A DNA stretch of 64,000 nt from Shewanella sp. GD04112 (GCF_029835735.1 NZ_JAOEAL010000001.1:868001-932000); one strand, 5' to 3'. Counted from the stretch's first letter, positions 8,998-18,014 are shown. Program-made: numbers and translations. Notes: generated by a model from the letters alone, not told the origin.

Positions 8998-9530
8998 TAC
9001 AGCATCTCCTGTAGTAATTGCTTGGCTCTGTGGTACTGGGTCTTGCTGGTTCCCACTGCAATACCAAGTAATTGCGCAATTTCTTCATGTTGATAGCCTT
9101 CAATGGCGCAGAGCACAAACACGATGCGCGCCCGCTCTGGCAATTTGAGGATCAACTTGTCTAACCCTTGATAATGTTCATCCGCGCTTGAATGTTCATC
9201 GTCACTCTCCATCGGGATAAAACGTGCCCAAAATGACTTTTGCTTACGGATAAAGCTCAGTGCCTGATTTACACAAATGCTGTGTAACCAAGTGGAAAAT
9301 TGGCTCTCCCCCCTAAACTGCGGCAATTTCTGCCAGACCAGAATAAAGCACTCTTGGGTGATTTCTTCCGCCTGCGATGCTTGGCCTGATAAGCGCAGCG
9401 ATAGGGCATATACCCTTGGATGATGGTGTAAATACAGTTGCTTAAATGCGGCTCTATTCCCTTGGCTGGCCAAGGTGATAAGGTCAAATTCTGACATTGC
9501 ATCGTTGAGTGGGAGTCTCCCTGCCGTCAC
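8997..9530 (-). CDS. ECF-type RNA polymerase sigma factor
   Basis: A 177-residue group-4 sigma factor. Region 2 runs from about 25 to 90 (FKQLYLHHHPRVYALSLRL...ITQECFILVWQKLPQF...FSTWLHSI) and region 4 from about 125 to 175 (LPERARIVFVLCAIEGYQHEEIAQLLGI), separated by a short linker. It directs polymerase to a small regulon, probably including its own operon. A GTG start at 9530 is favoured because AGGA lies seven bases before it; an in-frame ATG at 9497 lacks a well-placed ribosome site. The gene heads a three-gene operon with an anti-sigma-like and a DUF4097 gene. Confidence 0.9.
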   Translation of the reverse strand: MTAGRLPLNDAMSEFDLITLASQGNRAAFKQLYLHHHPRVYALSLRLSGQASQAEEITQECFILVWQKLPQFRGESQFSTWLHSICVNQALSFIRKQKSFWARFIPMESDDEHSSADEHYQGLDKLILKLPERARIVFVLCAIEGYQHEEIAQLLGIAVGTSKTQYHRAKQLLQEML

Positions 9531-9931
9531 TGTATTTTCCTGTCATCAAAGTGAATGGTTACTGATTGGACGCTTTGAAAAGCGTAAAAGGTTTGTATCC
9601 AATAAAAATATATTCAGTTTATTTTTAGATATTGCGTAACTCTTTGCGTTGTTGTAGTAAAATTAGTTGTGTATTTTGGCGCTAACTTTATGAAGTTATT
9701 AATTTTATACCAAATGGTATTCAGGTGTAATCGCTAATACAGCAGGATAAATCATTCGCGATATTCAGCCTAATACTGGCGTTGCAGTTCATGGTGATGG
9801 TGTGAAGAGGAGCATTGCTCGACCAGTGCACAATAAATAAAAGATAAACTTTGTATATCAGGGATATTTTGCTGTTAAAGGCCTAACTCCCAGCTATCTT
9901 TTTAAGAGATGTTATTTATTAGGGGCTTTAT
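9531..9931. promoter_or_regulatory. Divergent control region, sigma operon / chemoreceptor
   Basis: This 401-base AT-rich stretch holds the promoters of two divergent units. Two perfect palindromes are visible: ACGCTTT-GA-AAAGCGT at 9570-9585, about 40 bases before the sigma start codon, and ATACCA-AA-TGGTAT at 9707-9720. No gene of more than a few dozen codons is apparent. I could not place an ECF-type -35/-10 pair or a sigma-28 promoter with correct spacing. Confidence 0.4.
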
Positions 9932-11794
9932 ATGTTAATCCGCTCAAAGTTGTTACTCAGTGCCGCTGTATCCGTGACTGCCTTGATTGCCATGTTTGGA
10001 TTGCAGCTTCATTCTAATTCGGTTGAGTCGGAACTCTCCCACGCCGCGCAAACCGTTCTCGAGCTAGAACGAGACGTTTTGCTACTGCGTAAAAATGAAA
10101 AGGACTTCTTTGGTCGAAAAGATATTCAATATGTTGAAAAGCATAAAGAAGTACATGCAAAGATTGATGAGTTAGTCCCGAGTCTCGAGAGTATTTTTAA
10201 AAAATACAAGGTTTCCACTGCGTCACTCGAAAGCTTTGACCGTAACCTCAATCAGTATCAAGTCGCCTTCAACGAAGTCGTTCAGCTCCAACAAGAAATA
10301 GGTTTAACCCCTAAAACGGGTCTCTACGGCACCCTAAGAACGGCAGTGCATAATGTCGAGTCCATGCTGAAGGAATACGACCAGTTATCCCTCGAAGTCG
10401 CCATGTTGCAGCTACGCCGCAACGAAAAAGACTTTATGCTGCGCCGCGAGATGAGCTATGTCGAGACCTTCGACGCTAACATCGCCAAGTTCAACGCTAG
10501 CCTCAGAGCATCGAGTTTAGACACGGATACCCAAAATAAAATTGCGGCCTTAATTGAACAATATCAAAAGGATTTTAAGAGCTTAGTTAATAAAGAGCAG
10601 CAACTGGGTCTCAGTGAAAAAGATGGCACCATGGCAAAATTGATCGCCGCGAATAAGTTGACTGAAGCCAGTGCCGACGAGCTGCATAATCTTGCGTTAA
10701 AAGCCATCGATGATACTGAAAGCAGCAGCGTCAATATCGGGATTTTGGTTTTCGTTATTATCGCCCTGATCCTTGCTGTGATTACCTACCTCATCATCCG
10801 CAGCATTATCACCCCAGTTGAGCGTATCACTCAGGTGATTTCACGTATCGAGGTCAGTAAGGATTTAACCCTCAGATGCGATGCCTCGACCCAGGATGAG
10901 CTGGGTGAAATTGCGCAGCATTTCAACAGCATGGTGGGAAGCTTCCAGCAGCTTATCGAGCAGGTTATTGACTCAGTCGCCACGATTAACACCTCCTGTA
11001 AGAGTGTGTCAGAGAACGCCATGCTTGCGTCTGAAGGCGTTGCCCAGCAGCTTAATGAAACTGATATGGTGGCAACGGCGATTACCGAAATGGGCGCGAC
11101 CATTGATGAAATCGCTAAAACTACCGAGCTTGCAGCCCTCAAAGCGGGTAAAACCCATGAAAACGCCCAATTAGGGCAAACTGAGGTTGAGCAAACCATC
11201 CTTAAGATCAGACAACTGTCAGATCAGATTAACAGCAGCGCCTCTGTGGTGGATGAGCTCGAGCGTGACAGTGAAACCATTGGTAGCGTGCTCGATGTGA
11301 TCCGTGGCATTGCGGAGCAAACCAACTTACTGGCACTCAATGCGGCGATTGAGGCAGCTCGCGCGGGTGAGCAAGGCCGTGGTTTTGCCGTGGTTGCCGA
11401 CGAAGTACGCAGTCTGGCGATGCGAACTCAATCGTCGACACAGGAAATTGCCAACATTATTCAAACCCTGCAAAGCCGAACTCGCGCCATAGTGCAATTA
11501 ATGGACGCGAGCCAAAAGCAAGGGGCCGAGAGTGCCGAGCAGGCTGCGGCGGCTGGAGAGTTGCTGAAGCTTATCAATACCGATGTGCATAATATTATGG
11601 ATATGAGCACACAGATTGCTGCAGCAATTGAAGAGCAGAGCATGGTTGCCGCCGAAGTGAATAAGAACGTAGTTGTTATCCGTGATATTGCTGAGGATTC
11701 TTCTCGGGCTGCCGATGCCAATGCGTCGGCTTCGGATGAACTTAAATCCCGCGCCGAATATCTGGTCAGTGCAGTGAGCCACTTTAAGATCTAG
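9932..11794 (+). CDS. Methyl-accepting chemotaxis protein, HBM-type sensor
   Basis: A 620-residue chemoreceptor. A first membrane helix (about 8-28) leads to a long helical periplasmic domain (about 35-265) with two copies of an RxNEKDF motif (KNEKDFFGRKD and RRNEKDFMLRRE), as in the helical bimodular (HBM) sensor first described in Pseudomonas McpS. A second helix (about 270-290), a HAMP domain and the signalling hairpin follow; its tip is EQTNLLALNAAIEAARAGEQ. It should pass ligand signals to CheA/CheW at the inner membrane. McpS binds organic acids, but the ligand here is unknown. AGGGG precedes the ATG. It is monocistronic. Confidence 0.92.
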   Translation: MLIRSKLLLSAAVSVTALIAMFGLQLHSNSVESELSHAAQTVLELERDVLLLRKNEKDFFGRKDIQYVEKHKEVHAKIDELVPSLESIFKKYKVSTASLESFDRNLNQYQVAFNEVVQLQQEIGLTPKTGLYGTLRTAVHNVESMLKEYDQLSLEVAMLQLRRNEKDFMLRREMSYVETFDANIAKFNASLRASSLDTDTQNKIAALIEQYQKDFKSLVNKEQQLGLSEKDGTMAKLIAANKLTEASADELHNLALKAIDDTESSSVNIGILVFVIIALILAVITYLIIRSIITPVERITQVISRIEVSKDLTLRCDASTQDELGEIAQHFNSMVGSFQQLIEQVIDSVATINTSCKSVSENAMLASEGVAQQLNETDMVATAITEMGATIDEIAKTTELAALKAGKTHENAQLGQTEVEQTILKIRQLSDQINSSASVVDELERDSETIGSVLDVIRGIAEQTNLLALNAAIEAARAGEQGRGFAVVADEVRSLAMRTQSSTQEIANIIQTLQSRTRAIVQLMDASQKQGAESAEQAAAAGELLKLINTDVHNIMDMSTQIAAAIEEQSMVAAEVNKNVVVIRDIAEDSSRAADANASASDELKSRAEYLVSAVSHFKI

Positions 11795-11813
11795 TCGCAC
11801 TTTTGTCTGTCAG

Positions 11814-11836
11814 AAACGCACCTAAGGGTGCGTTTT
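11814..11836 (+). terminator. Terminator of the HBM chemoreceptor gene
   Basis: AAACGCACC, TAA loop, GGGTGCGTTT then further T, 20 bases after the stop. Confidence 0.88.
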
Positions 11837-11935
11837 TTATGGCGAAGTTAAGCGCTGAGGTTTTGCCTTAAGATGGCTGCGTGAGTGAATTAACGTGAAT
11901 AGCTCTAAATAAAAACTGCGATAAAACCCACCAAC

Positions 11936-11963
11936 AAAAAACGCACCCTAAGGTGCGTTTTTT
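11936..11963. terminator. Terminator of prs (works on either strand)
   Basis: AAAAAACGCACC, CTAA loop and GGTGCGTTTTTT lie just after the prs stop on the minus strand. The core stem is nearly the same as that of the chemoreceptor terminator about 120 bases away. Confidence 0.88.
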
Positions 11964-11979
11964 ATGCAAAGCGCCGCGA

Positions 11980-12927
11980 TTAGTGGCTGAACATTGCAGA
12001 GATAGACTCTTCGTTACTGACGCGGCGAATGGCTTCTGCCAATACGGCCGACATCGTCAGTTGAGTCACTTTAGCCACTTTAAGCATTTCAGGGCTTAAA
12101 GGTACAGTATCGGTCACGATAACTTCATCGATCACTGAGTTTTCGATATTTTCAGCCGCTTTGCCAGAGAATACTGGGTGAGTCGCGTAAGCAAATACGC
12201 GGTTTGCACCGTGTTCTTTTAAGGCTTCAGCCGCTTTACACAGAGTGCCGCCTGTGTCGATCATATCGTCAACGATAATGCAGTCACGGCCTTGAACGTC
12301 ACCAATGATATGCATCACTTGCGCAACGTTTGCCTGTGGACGACGCTTGTCGATAATGGCCAGATCAGAATCATCTAATAGTTTTGCCACTGCACGAGCG
12401 CGGACAACACCACCGATATCTGGAGAAACAACTACTGGGTTATCTAATTTCTTCGCCAGCATATCTTCGAGCAGCACAGGGCTACCGAACACGTTGTCTA
12501 CTGGTACGTCGAAGAAGCCTTGAATTTGCTCTGCGTGTAAATCACAGGTCAGAACGCGGTCAACACCGACGCTTGACAGGAAGTCAGCAACAACTTTCGC
12601 AGTAATAGGTACACGTGCGCTACGTACGCGACGGTCTTGACGAGCATAACCAAAGTAAGGAATAACGGCAGTGATACGACCGGCTGATGCACGGCGTAGC
12701 GCGTCAACCATAACGATAAGTTCCATTAGGTTATCGTTGGTTGGGGCGCAGGTGGATTGGATGATAAACACATCGGCACCACGTACATTTTCGTTAATTT
12801 GGACACTGATTTCACCATCGCTGAAACGACCAACCACTGCGTCTCCGAGTTTACAAAATAGACGATCGGCTATCTTCTTAGCGAGACTGGGGGTGGCGTT
12901 CCCAGCAAAGAGCTTGATGTCGGGCAC
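11980..12927 (-). CDS. prs: Ribose-phosphate pyrophosphokinase
   Basis: A 315-residue PRPP synthetase, the same length as E. coli Prs and with the same opening (MPDIKLFAGNATPSLAKKIA). It transfers the diphosphate of ATP to ribose 5-phosphate to make PRPP for purine, pyrimidine, histidine, tryptophan and NAD synthesis. The ATP-binding KRRPQANV loop, the DLHAEQIQGFFD segment and the PRPP loop DDMIDTGGT are all visible. The start is GTG, with TGAGG eight bases upstream. It follows ispE on the same strand after 112 bases that hold a strong layered hairpin. Confidence 0.97.
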   Translation of the reverse strand: MPDIKLFAGNATPSLAKKIADRLFCKLGDAVVGRFSDGEISVQINENVRGADVFIIQSTCAPTNDNLMELIVMVDALRRASAGRITAVIPYFGYARQDRRVRSARVPITAKVVADFLSSVGVDRVLTCDLHAEQIQGFFDVPVDNVFGSPVLLEDMLAKKLDNPVVVSPDIGGVVRARAVAKLLDDSDLAIIDKRRPQANVAQVMHIIGDVQGRDCIIVDDMIDTGGTLCKAAEALKEHGANRVFAYATHPVFSGKAAENIENSVIDEVIVTDTVPLSPEMLKVAKVTQLTMSAVLAEAIRRVSNEESISAMFSH

Positions 12928-12965
12928 TGTATGAACCTCAGGCGTTTGCTTTATATTTTAGTGGC

Positions 12966-13027
12966 TAGAGCAACGACGATGCGGGGACGGGAGCGGAACC
13001 CGTGGGCTATCGTAAAAAGTTGCTCTA
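12966..13027 (-). promoter_or_regulatory. Structured RNA leader element upstream of prs
   Basis: The 62 bases form one layered hairpin in the ispE-prs spacer: a 9-bp outer stem (12966-12974 with 13019-13027), a 5-bp stem (12976-12980 with 13009-13013), a 5-bp stem (12987-12991 with 12999-13003) and a 7-base loop, with internal loops between. All 19 pairs are Watson-Crick. No T run follows in the prs direction, so it is not a simple terminator. It ends 39 bases before the prs start codon. A regulatory or RNA-processing role is inferred. Confidence 0.65.
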
Positions 13028-13039
13028 GAAGAAAGTAGT

Positions 13040-13894
13040 TTATGGATGATTGAGTCGCACTATGAGCGGCGAAATATTCACCCCTTTTGCAACAAATCCT
13101 TGCATATCAGACGGTAATTTCGCCAAGGCTGCGAGAGCTTGCTGCTGCGAAGAAAACTCCCCAAACACGCATGCGCCCGTTCCGGTCATTCTCGACGGCG
13201 CATATTCTAGCAGCCAGCCTAAGGCCTTGGCAACTTGAGGGTATTTGGAAACGACCAGATCTTGGCAATCATTTGCCCAAGGTTGGCTCATTAACGTGTC
13301 GATGCCAAGCTTAGGAGTATCGCGGGGTAGCAAAGGATCTTGGAACACCGCTGCGGTGGAAACATGGACATCGGGCGCTATCACTAAATACCAAAATTCA
13401 GTGGGTGTCACCGCTTGTAAACGTTCGCCAACGCCTTCGGCAAATGCCGCGAAACCGCGAATAAAAACAGGGATATCGGCACCGAGTTTTAAACCAATTG
13501 TGGCTAATTCATCGTTAGATAGTTGGGTGTTCCACAACTGATTTAACGCCACAATCGTAGTAGCCGCATCGGAGGAGCCGCCGCCTAAACCGCCGCCCAT
13601 GGGTAAACGTTTTTCAAGCCAGATTTCGGCGCCGCCAGGATAGCCTGTTGCTTGCTGTAATGATTTTGCGGCTCGCAGAATTAAGTTATCGCTATCCGCG
13701 ACAACGGCCGACATGCCAGAGTGCAATATCAGCTCAGGCGTCTGCGTCACCCTAAAGTCGAGCAGATCGCAACAATCGATAAATTGAAACAGGGTTTGCA
13801 ACTCATGGTAACCGTCGGCGCGGCGTCCGTTGATATGCAGAAACAGATTTAATTTGGCGGGCGCGGGCCAATTGCGCGAAATCTCATTCGACAT
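13040..13894 (-). CDS. ispE: 4-(cytidine 5'-diphospho)-2-C-methyl-D-erythritol kinase
   Basis: A 284-residue GHMP kinase of the non-mevalonate isoprenoid pathway, matching the usual length. It opens with NWPAPAKLNLFLHINGRRADGYHELQ, the family substrate-binding start, and has the ATP-binding glycine-rich motif PMGGGLGGGSSDAA at about residue 95. A C-terminal GTGACVFGEF motif completes the GHMP signature. It phosphorylates CDP-methylerythritol with ATP in the cytosol. It is read one base after lolB and 112 bases before prs; lolB-ispE-prs is a conserved gammaproteobacterial order. Confidence 0.96.
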   Translation of the reverse strand: MSNEISRNWPAPAKLNLFLHINGRRADGYHELQTLFQFIDCCDLLDFRVTQTPELILHSGMSAVVADSDNLILRAAKSLQQATGYPGGAEIWLEKRLPMGGGLGGGSSDAATTIVALNQLWNTQLSNDELATIGLKLGADIPVFIRGFAAFAEGVGERLQAVTPTEFWYLVIAPDVHVSTAAVFQDPLLPRDTPKLGIDTLMSQPWANDCQDLVVSKYPQVAKALGWLLEYAPSRMTGTGACVFGEFSSQQQALAALAKLPSDMQGFVAKGVNISPLIVRLNHP

Positions 13895-13895
13895 G

Positions 13896-14540
13896 CTAAG
13901 GTTTTTCTCCGAGCATTATTGAGGGTTTACCTAAGGCTTGCCATTGATTGAGTTGCAGCTTGAGCTGTAAATCACCGCGTTCAAGCTTTAACTGATAGGG
14001 TACCTCGGCACCGCTTTGGGATTGCCAACTCAAAAATGTGACTACCCAAGGTGGCAAGGTTTGCGAGTTTTGAATTTGTTTGGTTTTACCATTGCTATCA
14101 ACGGCAAGCACACGGTCTAAAGCGCCGACTTGGCCTGTGATCCAAAGGGGTAAGTCGTTAATCGGGATGGACCAGCCGCTGACTCGCTCGAGTAGTGCTT
14201 GGGCGTTGCTATCGCGAAAATCTTTGCCATCGACATGCAGATGAGCCGAGTTAGGCGTAGCATCCAAAGTCAACACTGTGGTGCCGAGCATAGTGGTGAG
14301 GGTGAGCTCGTCTCGCTCCTCACTGTGGCGCCAATAGAGATTGGCACTGAGCTTATCCTGCGGCGTGCGGATAGCGAGTTTCCCCTGTAATTCCCACGCC
14401 TTGGCTTGCGCGGCATTATCGACCGTTATAGGGCTGAGATCTGTCGTTGGCGGCAGGGTCTCGCAGCCGCCTAAAAACAATAGGCCGCTCAAGGCGATAC
14501 AAGAGAAAATGGATTTTGTGAAGCGCTTCAAATTATTCAT
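13896..14540 (-). CDS. lolB: Outer-membrane lipoprotein receptor LolB
   Basis: A 214-residue lipoprotein with a type II signal peptide (lipobox LGGC at about 25-28). The mature part fits LolB: WELQGKLAIRTPQDKLSANLYWRHS near the start, then GWSIPINDLPLWITG in the middle. LolB takes lipoproteins from the carrier LolA and inserts them into the outer membrane. It begins the lolB-ispE-prs run and is divergent from hemA, as in E. coli. Confidence 0.95.
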   Translation of the reverse strand: MNNLKRFTKSIFSCIALSGLLFLGGCETLPPTTDLSPITVDNAAQAKAWELQGKLAIRTPQDKLSANLYWRHSEERDELTLTTMLGTTVLTLDATPNSAHLHVDGKDFRDSNAQALLERVSGWSIPINDLPLWITGQVGALDRVLAVDSNGKTKQIQNSQTLPPWVVTFLSWQSQSGAEVPYQLKLERGDLQLKLQLNQWQALGKPSIMLGEKP

Positions 14541-14794
14541 CTATAACTGATATACCAAAGTCCTTATGATACGAGGGCTTGTAAAGAATACCAATGCCAA
14601 TCGTAAAATTTCCATTGGCGGTCACTTGGGATAACTTCGGTCGCGATAATCTGCATTTGTCTATCATTGATAGAAAATTTAGGTAAGAAGTTAGACCTTT
14701 ATTCGGTTTTGTTAAGCGTATTCTGTTTTTAGTTGGGCCAATTCAGTAGAATGCCCTTATTAAGAGAGACGCCAAGAATCTAGAAAAGAGTCAG
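14541..14794. promoter_or_regulatory. Divergent lolB / hemA promoter region
   Basis: About 250 bases between two divergent operons. A small inverted repeat, GCCAAT (14596-14601) with ATTGGC (14614-14619), lies in the middle. A TAGAAT hexamer near 14746 with CTGTTT 18 bases before it is a possible hemA -10/-35, unproven. Confidence 0.4.
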
Positions 14795-16045
14795 ATGAGC
14801 CTTGTAGCAATCGGTATTAACCATAAAACAGCCACGGTAGACCTGCGTGAGAAAGTTGCCTTCTCTCCGGACAAAATTCATGATGCCATGAAGAGTCTGG
14901 CCAGTCGTACACGCTCGGGTGAAGCCGTTATCGTCTCGACCTGTAATCGCACTGAATTGTATTGTAACAATGGCGATGAGGCCGACATCATTGAGTGGCT
15001 TGAAGAATATCACGGCCTAGATCATCAAGATGTAGCGCCGTGCCTCTACAATTACCACGGTCAAGCGGCGGTAAAGCATTTAATGCGCGTGGCCTCCGGT
15101 CTCGACTCGCTGATCTTGGGTGAGCCGCAAATTCTGGGGCAGGTTAAGCAGGCTTTTGTGAAAGCTAAAGAAGCGGGTACCGTTGCGCTGACCATTGACC
15201 GCTTGTTCCAAAATACCTTCTCCGTGGCGAAAAAAGTGCGTACCGAAACCGAAATCGGTGCCGCGGCTGTCTCGGTGGCCTTTGCTGCCGTGAGCATGGC
15301 AAAACATATCTTCTCTTCGTTGTCGACCACTAAGGTGTTGTTAATTGGCGCCGGTGAAACCATTGAGCTGGTGGCTAAACATCTTAAGGATAACGGTGTT
15401 GCTTCTATGGTCGTGGCAAACCGTACTCTTGAACGTGCCCAAAGCATGTGTGAAGAGTTTAATGCCACGGCAATTACGTTGGCACAGATACCAGATTTTC
15501 TCCCTAAAGCCGATATCGTGATATCCTCTACCGCCAGCCCGCTACCAATCCTTGGTAAAGGCATGGTAGAAAAAGCGCTAAAGCAGCGTCGCCATCAACC
15601 TATGTTATTGGTTGATATAGCAGTTCCCCGGGATATTGAGCCGGAAGTCGCCGATTTGGACGATGCGTTTCTGTATACAGTGGACGACCTGCATAGCATT
15701 ATTGAACAGAATAAGGCTTCCCGTAAGGAGGCCGCCGAGCAAGCTGAATTAATTACTGAAGAACAATCCTACCTCTTTATGGATTGGGTGCGTTCTTTAG
15801 AGTCGGTCGACAGTATTCGCGAGTATCGCAGCCAAAGCATGGCGATAAAGGATGAGTTAGTGGAACGCGCCCTGAATAAATTAGCGCAGGGGGGCGACAC
15901 TGAGCAGGTATTGATTGAACTAGCCAATCGCCTGACTAATAGGCTCATTCACGCACCAACCCAAGCCCTCACAGTGGCGAGTCGTCAGGGTGATTTGAAT
16001 ACCTTAGGTCAGTTAAGAACAGCGCTCGGATTAGATAAAAACTAA
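14795..16045 (+). CDS. hemA: Glutamyl-tRNA reductase
   Basis: A 416-residue HemA. The N-terminal catalytic domain holds the nucleophilic cysteine in STCNRTELYC (Cys50 region), and the middle NADPH-binding domain carries LIGAGETIELVAKHL. The C-terminal helical part is the dimerisation domain. It reduces glutamyl-tRNA to glutamate-1-semialdehyde, the first committed step of tetrapyrrole synthesis. It leads the hemA-prfA-prmC operon, with prfA 14 bases downstream. Heme feedback through HemA turnover is known in enterobacteria and is not visible here. Confidence 0.97.
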   Translation: MSLVAIGINHKTATVDLREKVAFSPDKIHDAMKSLASRTRSGEAVIVSTCNRTELYCNNGDEADIIEWLEEYHGLDHQDVAPCLYNYHGQAAVKHLMRVASGLDSLILGEPQILGQVKQAFVKAKEAGTVALTIDRLFQNTFSVAKKVRTETEIGAAAVSVAFAAVSMAKHIFSSLSTTKVLLIGAGETIELVAKHLKDNGVASMVVANRTLERAQSMCEEFNATAITLAQIPDFLPKADIVISSTASPLPILGKGMVEKALKQRRHQPMLLVDIAVPRDIEPEVADLDDAFLYTVDDLHSIIEQNKASRKEAAEQAELITEEQSYLFMDWVRSLESVDSIREYRSQSMAIKDELVERALNKLAQGGDTEQVLIELANRLTNRLIHAPTQALTVASRQGDLNTLGQLRTALGLDKN

Positions 16046-16059
16046 GGTTAGCGAGTTAA

Positions 16060-17151
16060 ATGAAGGAATCCGTTATCCGCAAGCTGGAAGGCTTGCTCGA
16101 GCGCAATGAAGAAGTCTTAGCCTTGCTTGGTGATGCGTCCGTTATCGCCGATCAGGAGCGTTTTCGCGCGTTATCCAAAGAATATTCTCAGTTAGAAGAA
16201 GTGGTTGCAGGCTTTAAAGCCTACCAGCAAGCACAGGCGGATCTCGAGTCTGCCAAGGAAATGCTGGAAGAAGATGACGCTGAAATGCGCGAAATGGCGC
16301 AGGAAGAAATCAAGGCGGCTAAAGCCGAACTCGAGCGTCTCGAAGCCGAGCTGCAAATTCTGTTATTACCAAAAGATCCTAACGACGACACCAACGCCTT
16401 TATCGAAATTCGTGCCGGTGCGGGTGGCGACGAAGCCGCAATCTTCGCGGGTGATCTGTTCCGTATGTATAGCCGTTATGCCGAAGCCAACCGTTGGCAG
16501 CTCGAGATCATGAGCTCGAACGAAGGTGAGCACGGCGGTTTCAAAGAAATCATCGTTAAAGTCAGTGGTGAAGGTGCCTACGGTAAACTCAAGTTTGAAT
16601 CCGGCGGTCACCGTGTTCAACGTGTGCCTGAAACTGAATCTCAGGGCCGTGTACACACCTCAGCCGTCACTGTGGTAGTTATGCACGAAGTGCCTGAAGC
16701 AGAAGCGATTTCAATCAACCCAGCCGATCTGAAGGTCGATACCTTCCGTTCATCGGGCGCGGGTGGTCAGCACGTTAACAAAACCGATTCTGCTATTCGT
16801 ATTACTCACATTCCAACTGGGATTGTAGTGGAATGTCAGGACCAACGTTCACAACATAAAAACCGTGCTCAAGCGATGAGCGTGTTAGCGGCGCGTATCC
16901 AGGCCGTTGAAGACGAAAAGCGCCGCAGCGCCGAAGAGTCGACTCGCCGTAGTCTGGTGGCCAGTGGTGACCGCTCCGAGCGTGTACGTACCTATAACTT
17001 CCCGCAAGGCCGCGTGAGTGAACACCGTATCAACTTAACCTTATATCGCTTAAACGAAGTGATGGAAGGCGACTTAGATGCGATTTTAGGACCGCTGATG
17101 CAAGAGCATCAGGCCGACCTATTAGCCGCTCTGGCTGATGAGCAGGGGTAA
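16060..17151 (+). CDS. prfA: Peptide chain release factor 1
   Basis: A 363-residue RF1. The codon-recognition loop reads PET (in [10 protein letters not shown]), in the PxT form that reads UAG and UAA. The catalytic GGQ is in [17 protein letters not shown], about residue 235. An N-terminal coiled coil precedes both. It releases the finished peptide on the ribosome. PrmC, encoded immediately downstream, methylates the GGQ glutamine, so the operon pairs enzyme and substrate. Confidence 0.97.
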
Positions 17152-17153
17152 TT

Positions 17154-18014
17154 TTGGCTGATCAATCGAGTATCGCCGAGGCCCTGCAATGGGCCTACGT
17201 ACAGCTAGCGCCTACCTCTGAATCCGCCCATCTGGATGCAGAGGTTTTTCTGCTGTATTGCCTCAATAAAAACCGTGCATTTCTCTACACTTGGCCCGAA
17301 AAAGCCTTGACGGTGGAGCAGTGGAAACGTTTCCAGCAGATGGTGCAACGTCGCCAGCAGGGCGTACCCGTGGCGCATATTGTGGGTGAGCGTGAGTTTT
17401 GGTCACTGCCGTTTATCGTGAATGACACCACGTTAATTCCTCGCCCTGATACCGAAATCTTAGTCGAAACTGCCTTAAACTTGCCCTTTGAGAGCAATGC
17501 TAAGGTGCTCGATTTAGGGACTGGAACCGGTGCAATTGCGCTGGCGCTGGCTTCTGAGCGGGCGACTTGGCAAATCACTGCCGTCGATAAGGTGGAAGAT
17601 GCGGTGGCCTTGGCCAAGGCTAACCGAACTAACCTTAAGCTCGAGCAGGTTGAGATCCTCCAGAGTGACTGGTTTAGTGCTATAAAGGCCCATGACTTTG
17701 ATTTAATTGTCTCAAATCCGCCTTACATCGATGAGGCCGACGAGCATTTACATCAAGGTGATGTACGTTTTGAACCGCAAAGTGCACTCACCGCCGCCGA
17801 TGAGGGCTTTGCCGATCTTTACTACATCGCCAAAACCGCTCGGGATTATTTAAAGCCTAACGGTTATATTCTGCTCGAGCATGGTTTTGAGCAGGCGGTA
17901 AAGCTTAGAGAAAAACTGACCGAGCTGGGTTATCAGAATGTCGCAACCGTGCGAGATTTTGGCAGCAACGACAGATGTACTATGGGTAAGTGGATGGGCT
18001 TGATTGGAATTTAA
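17154..18014 (+). CDS. prmC: Release factor glutamine methyltransferase
   Basis: A 286-residue PrmC/HemK. The N-terminal helical domain (1-90) recognises the release factor; the Rossmann domain has the SAM loop LDLGTGTGAIALALA and the catalytic NPPY (VSNPPYID). It methylates the glutamine of the GGQ motif in RF1 and RF2. The start is TTG at 17154, two bases after the prfA stop, and the AGGGG that serves it lies across the end of prfA. This points to translational coupling. Confidence 0.96.
   Translation: MADQSSIAEALQWAYVQLAPTSESAHLDAEVFLLYCLNKNRAFLYTWPEKALTVEQWKRFQQMVQRRQQGVPVAHIVGEREFWSLPFIVNDTTLIPRPDTEILVETALNLPFESNAKVLDLGTGTGAIALALASERATWQITAVDKVEDAVALAKANRTNLKLEQVEILQSDWFSAIKAHDFDLIVSNPPYIDEADEHLHQGDVRFEPQSALTAADEGFADLYYIAKTARDYLKPNGYILLEHGFEQAVKLREKLTELGYQNVATVRDFGSNDRCTMGKWMGLIGI

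Noticed and set aside
9707..9720. ATACCAAATGGTAT as the end of a mobile element
   Set aside because: Only partial matches (ATACCAAT near 14588 and 26931) occur in the window, with no paired ends or target duplication.
9860..9920. Sigma-28 promoter before the HBM chemoreceptor
   Set aside because: TAAA and a GC-ATC element are present but 13 bases apart rather than about 15, and the -10 half does not match.
9720..9930. c-di-GMP riboswitch before the HBM chemoreceptor
   Set aside because: The GEMM core motifs are not found in this leader.
12943..12950. PurR box upstream of prs
   Set aside because: Only one half site (GCAAACG on the minus strand) matches; the other half does not.
12961..13030. 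A tRNA gene in the ispE-prs spacer
   Set aside because: The inner 5-bp stem and 7-base loop look like a T-arm, but there is no D-arm, anticodon arm, 7-bp acceptor or CCA end.
16620..16700. Unusual RF1 anticodon loop (PET)
   Set aside because: The middle position of PxT varies among RF1 proteins, so this is not a sign of altered decoding.
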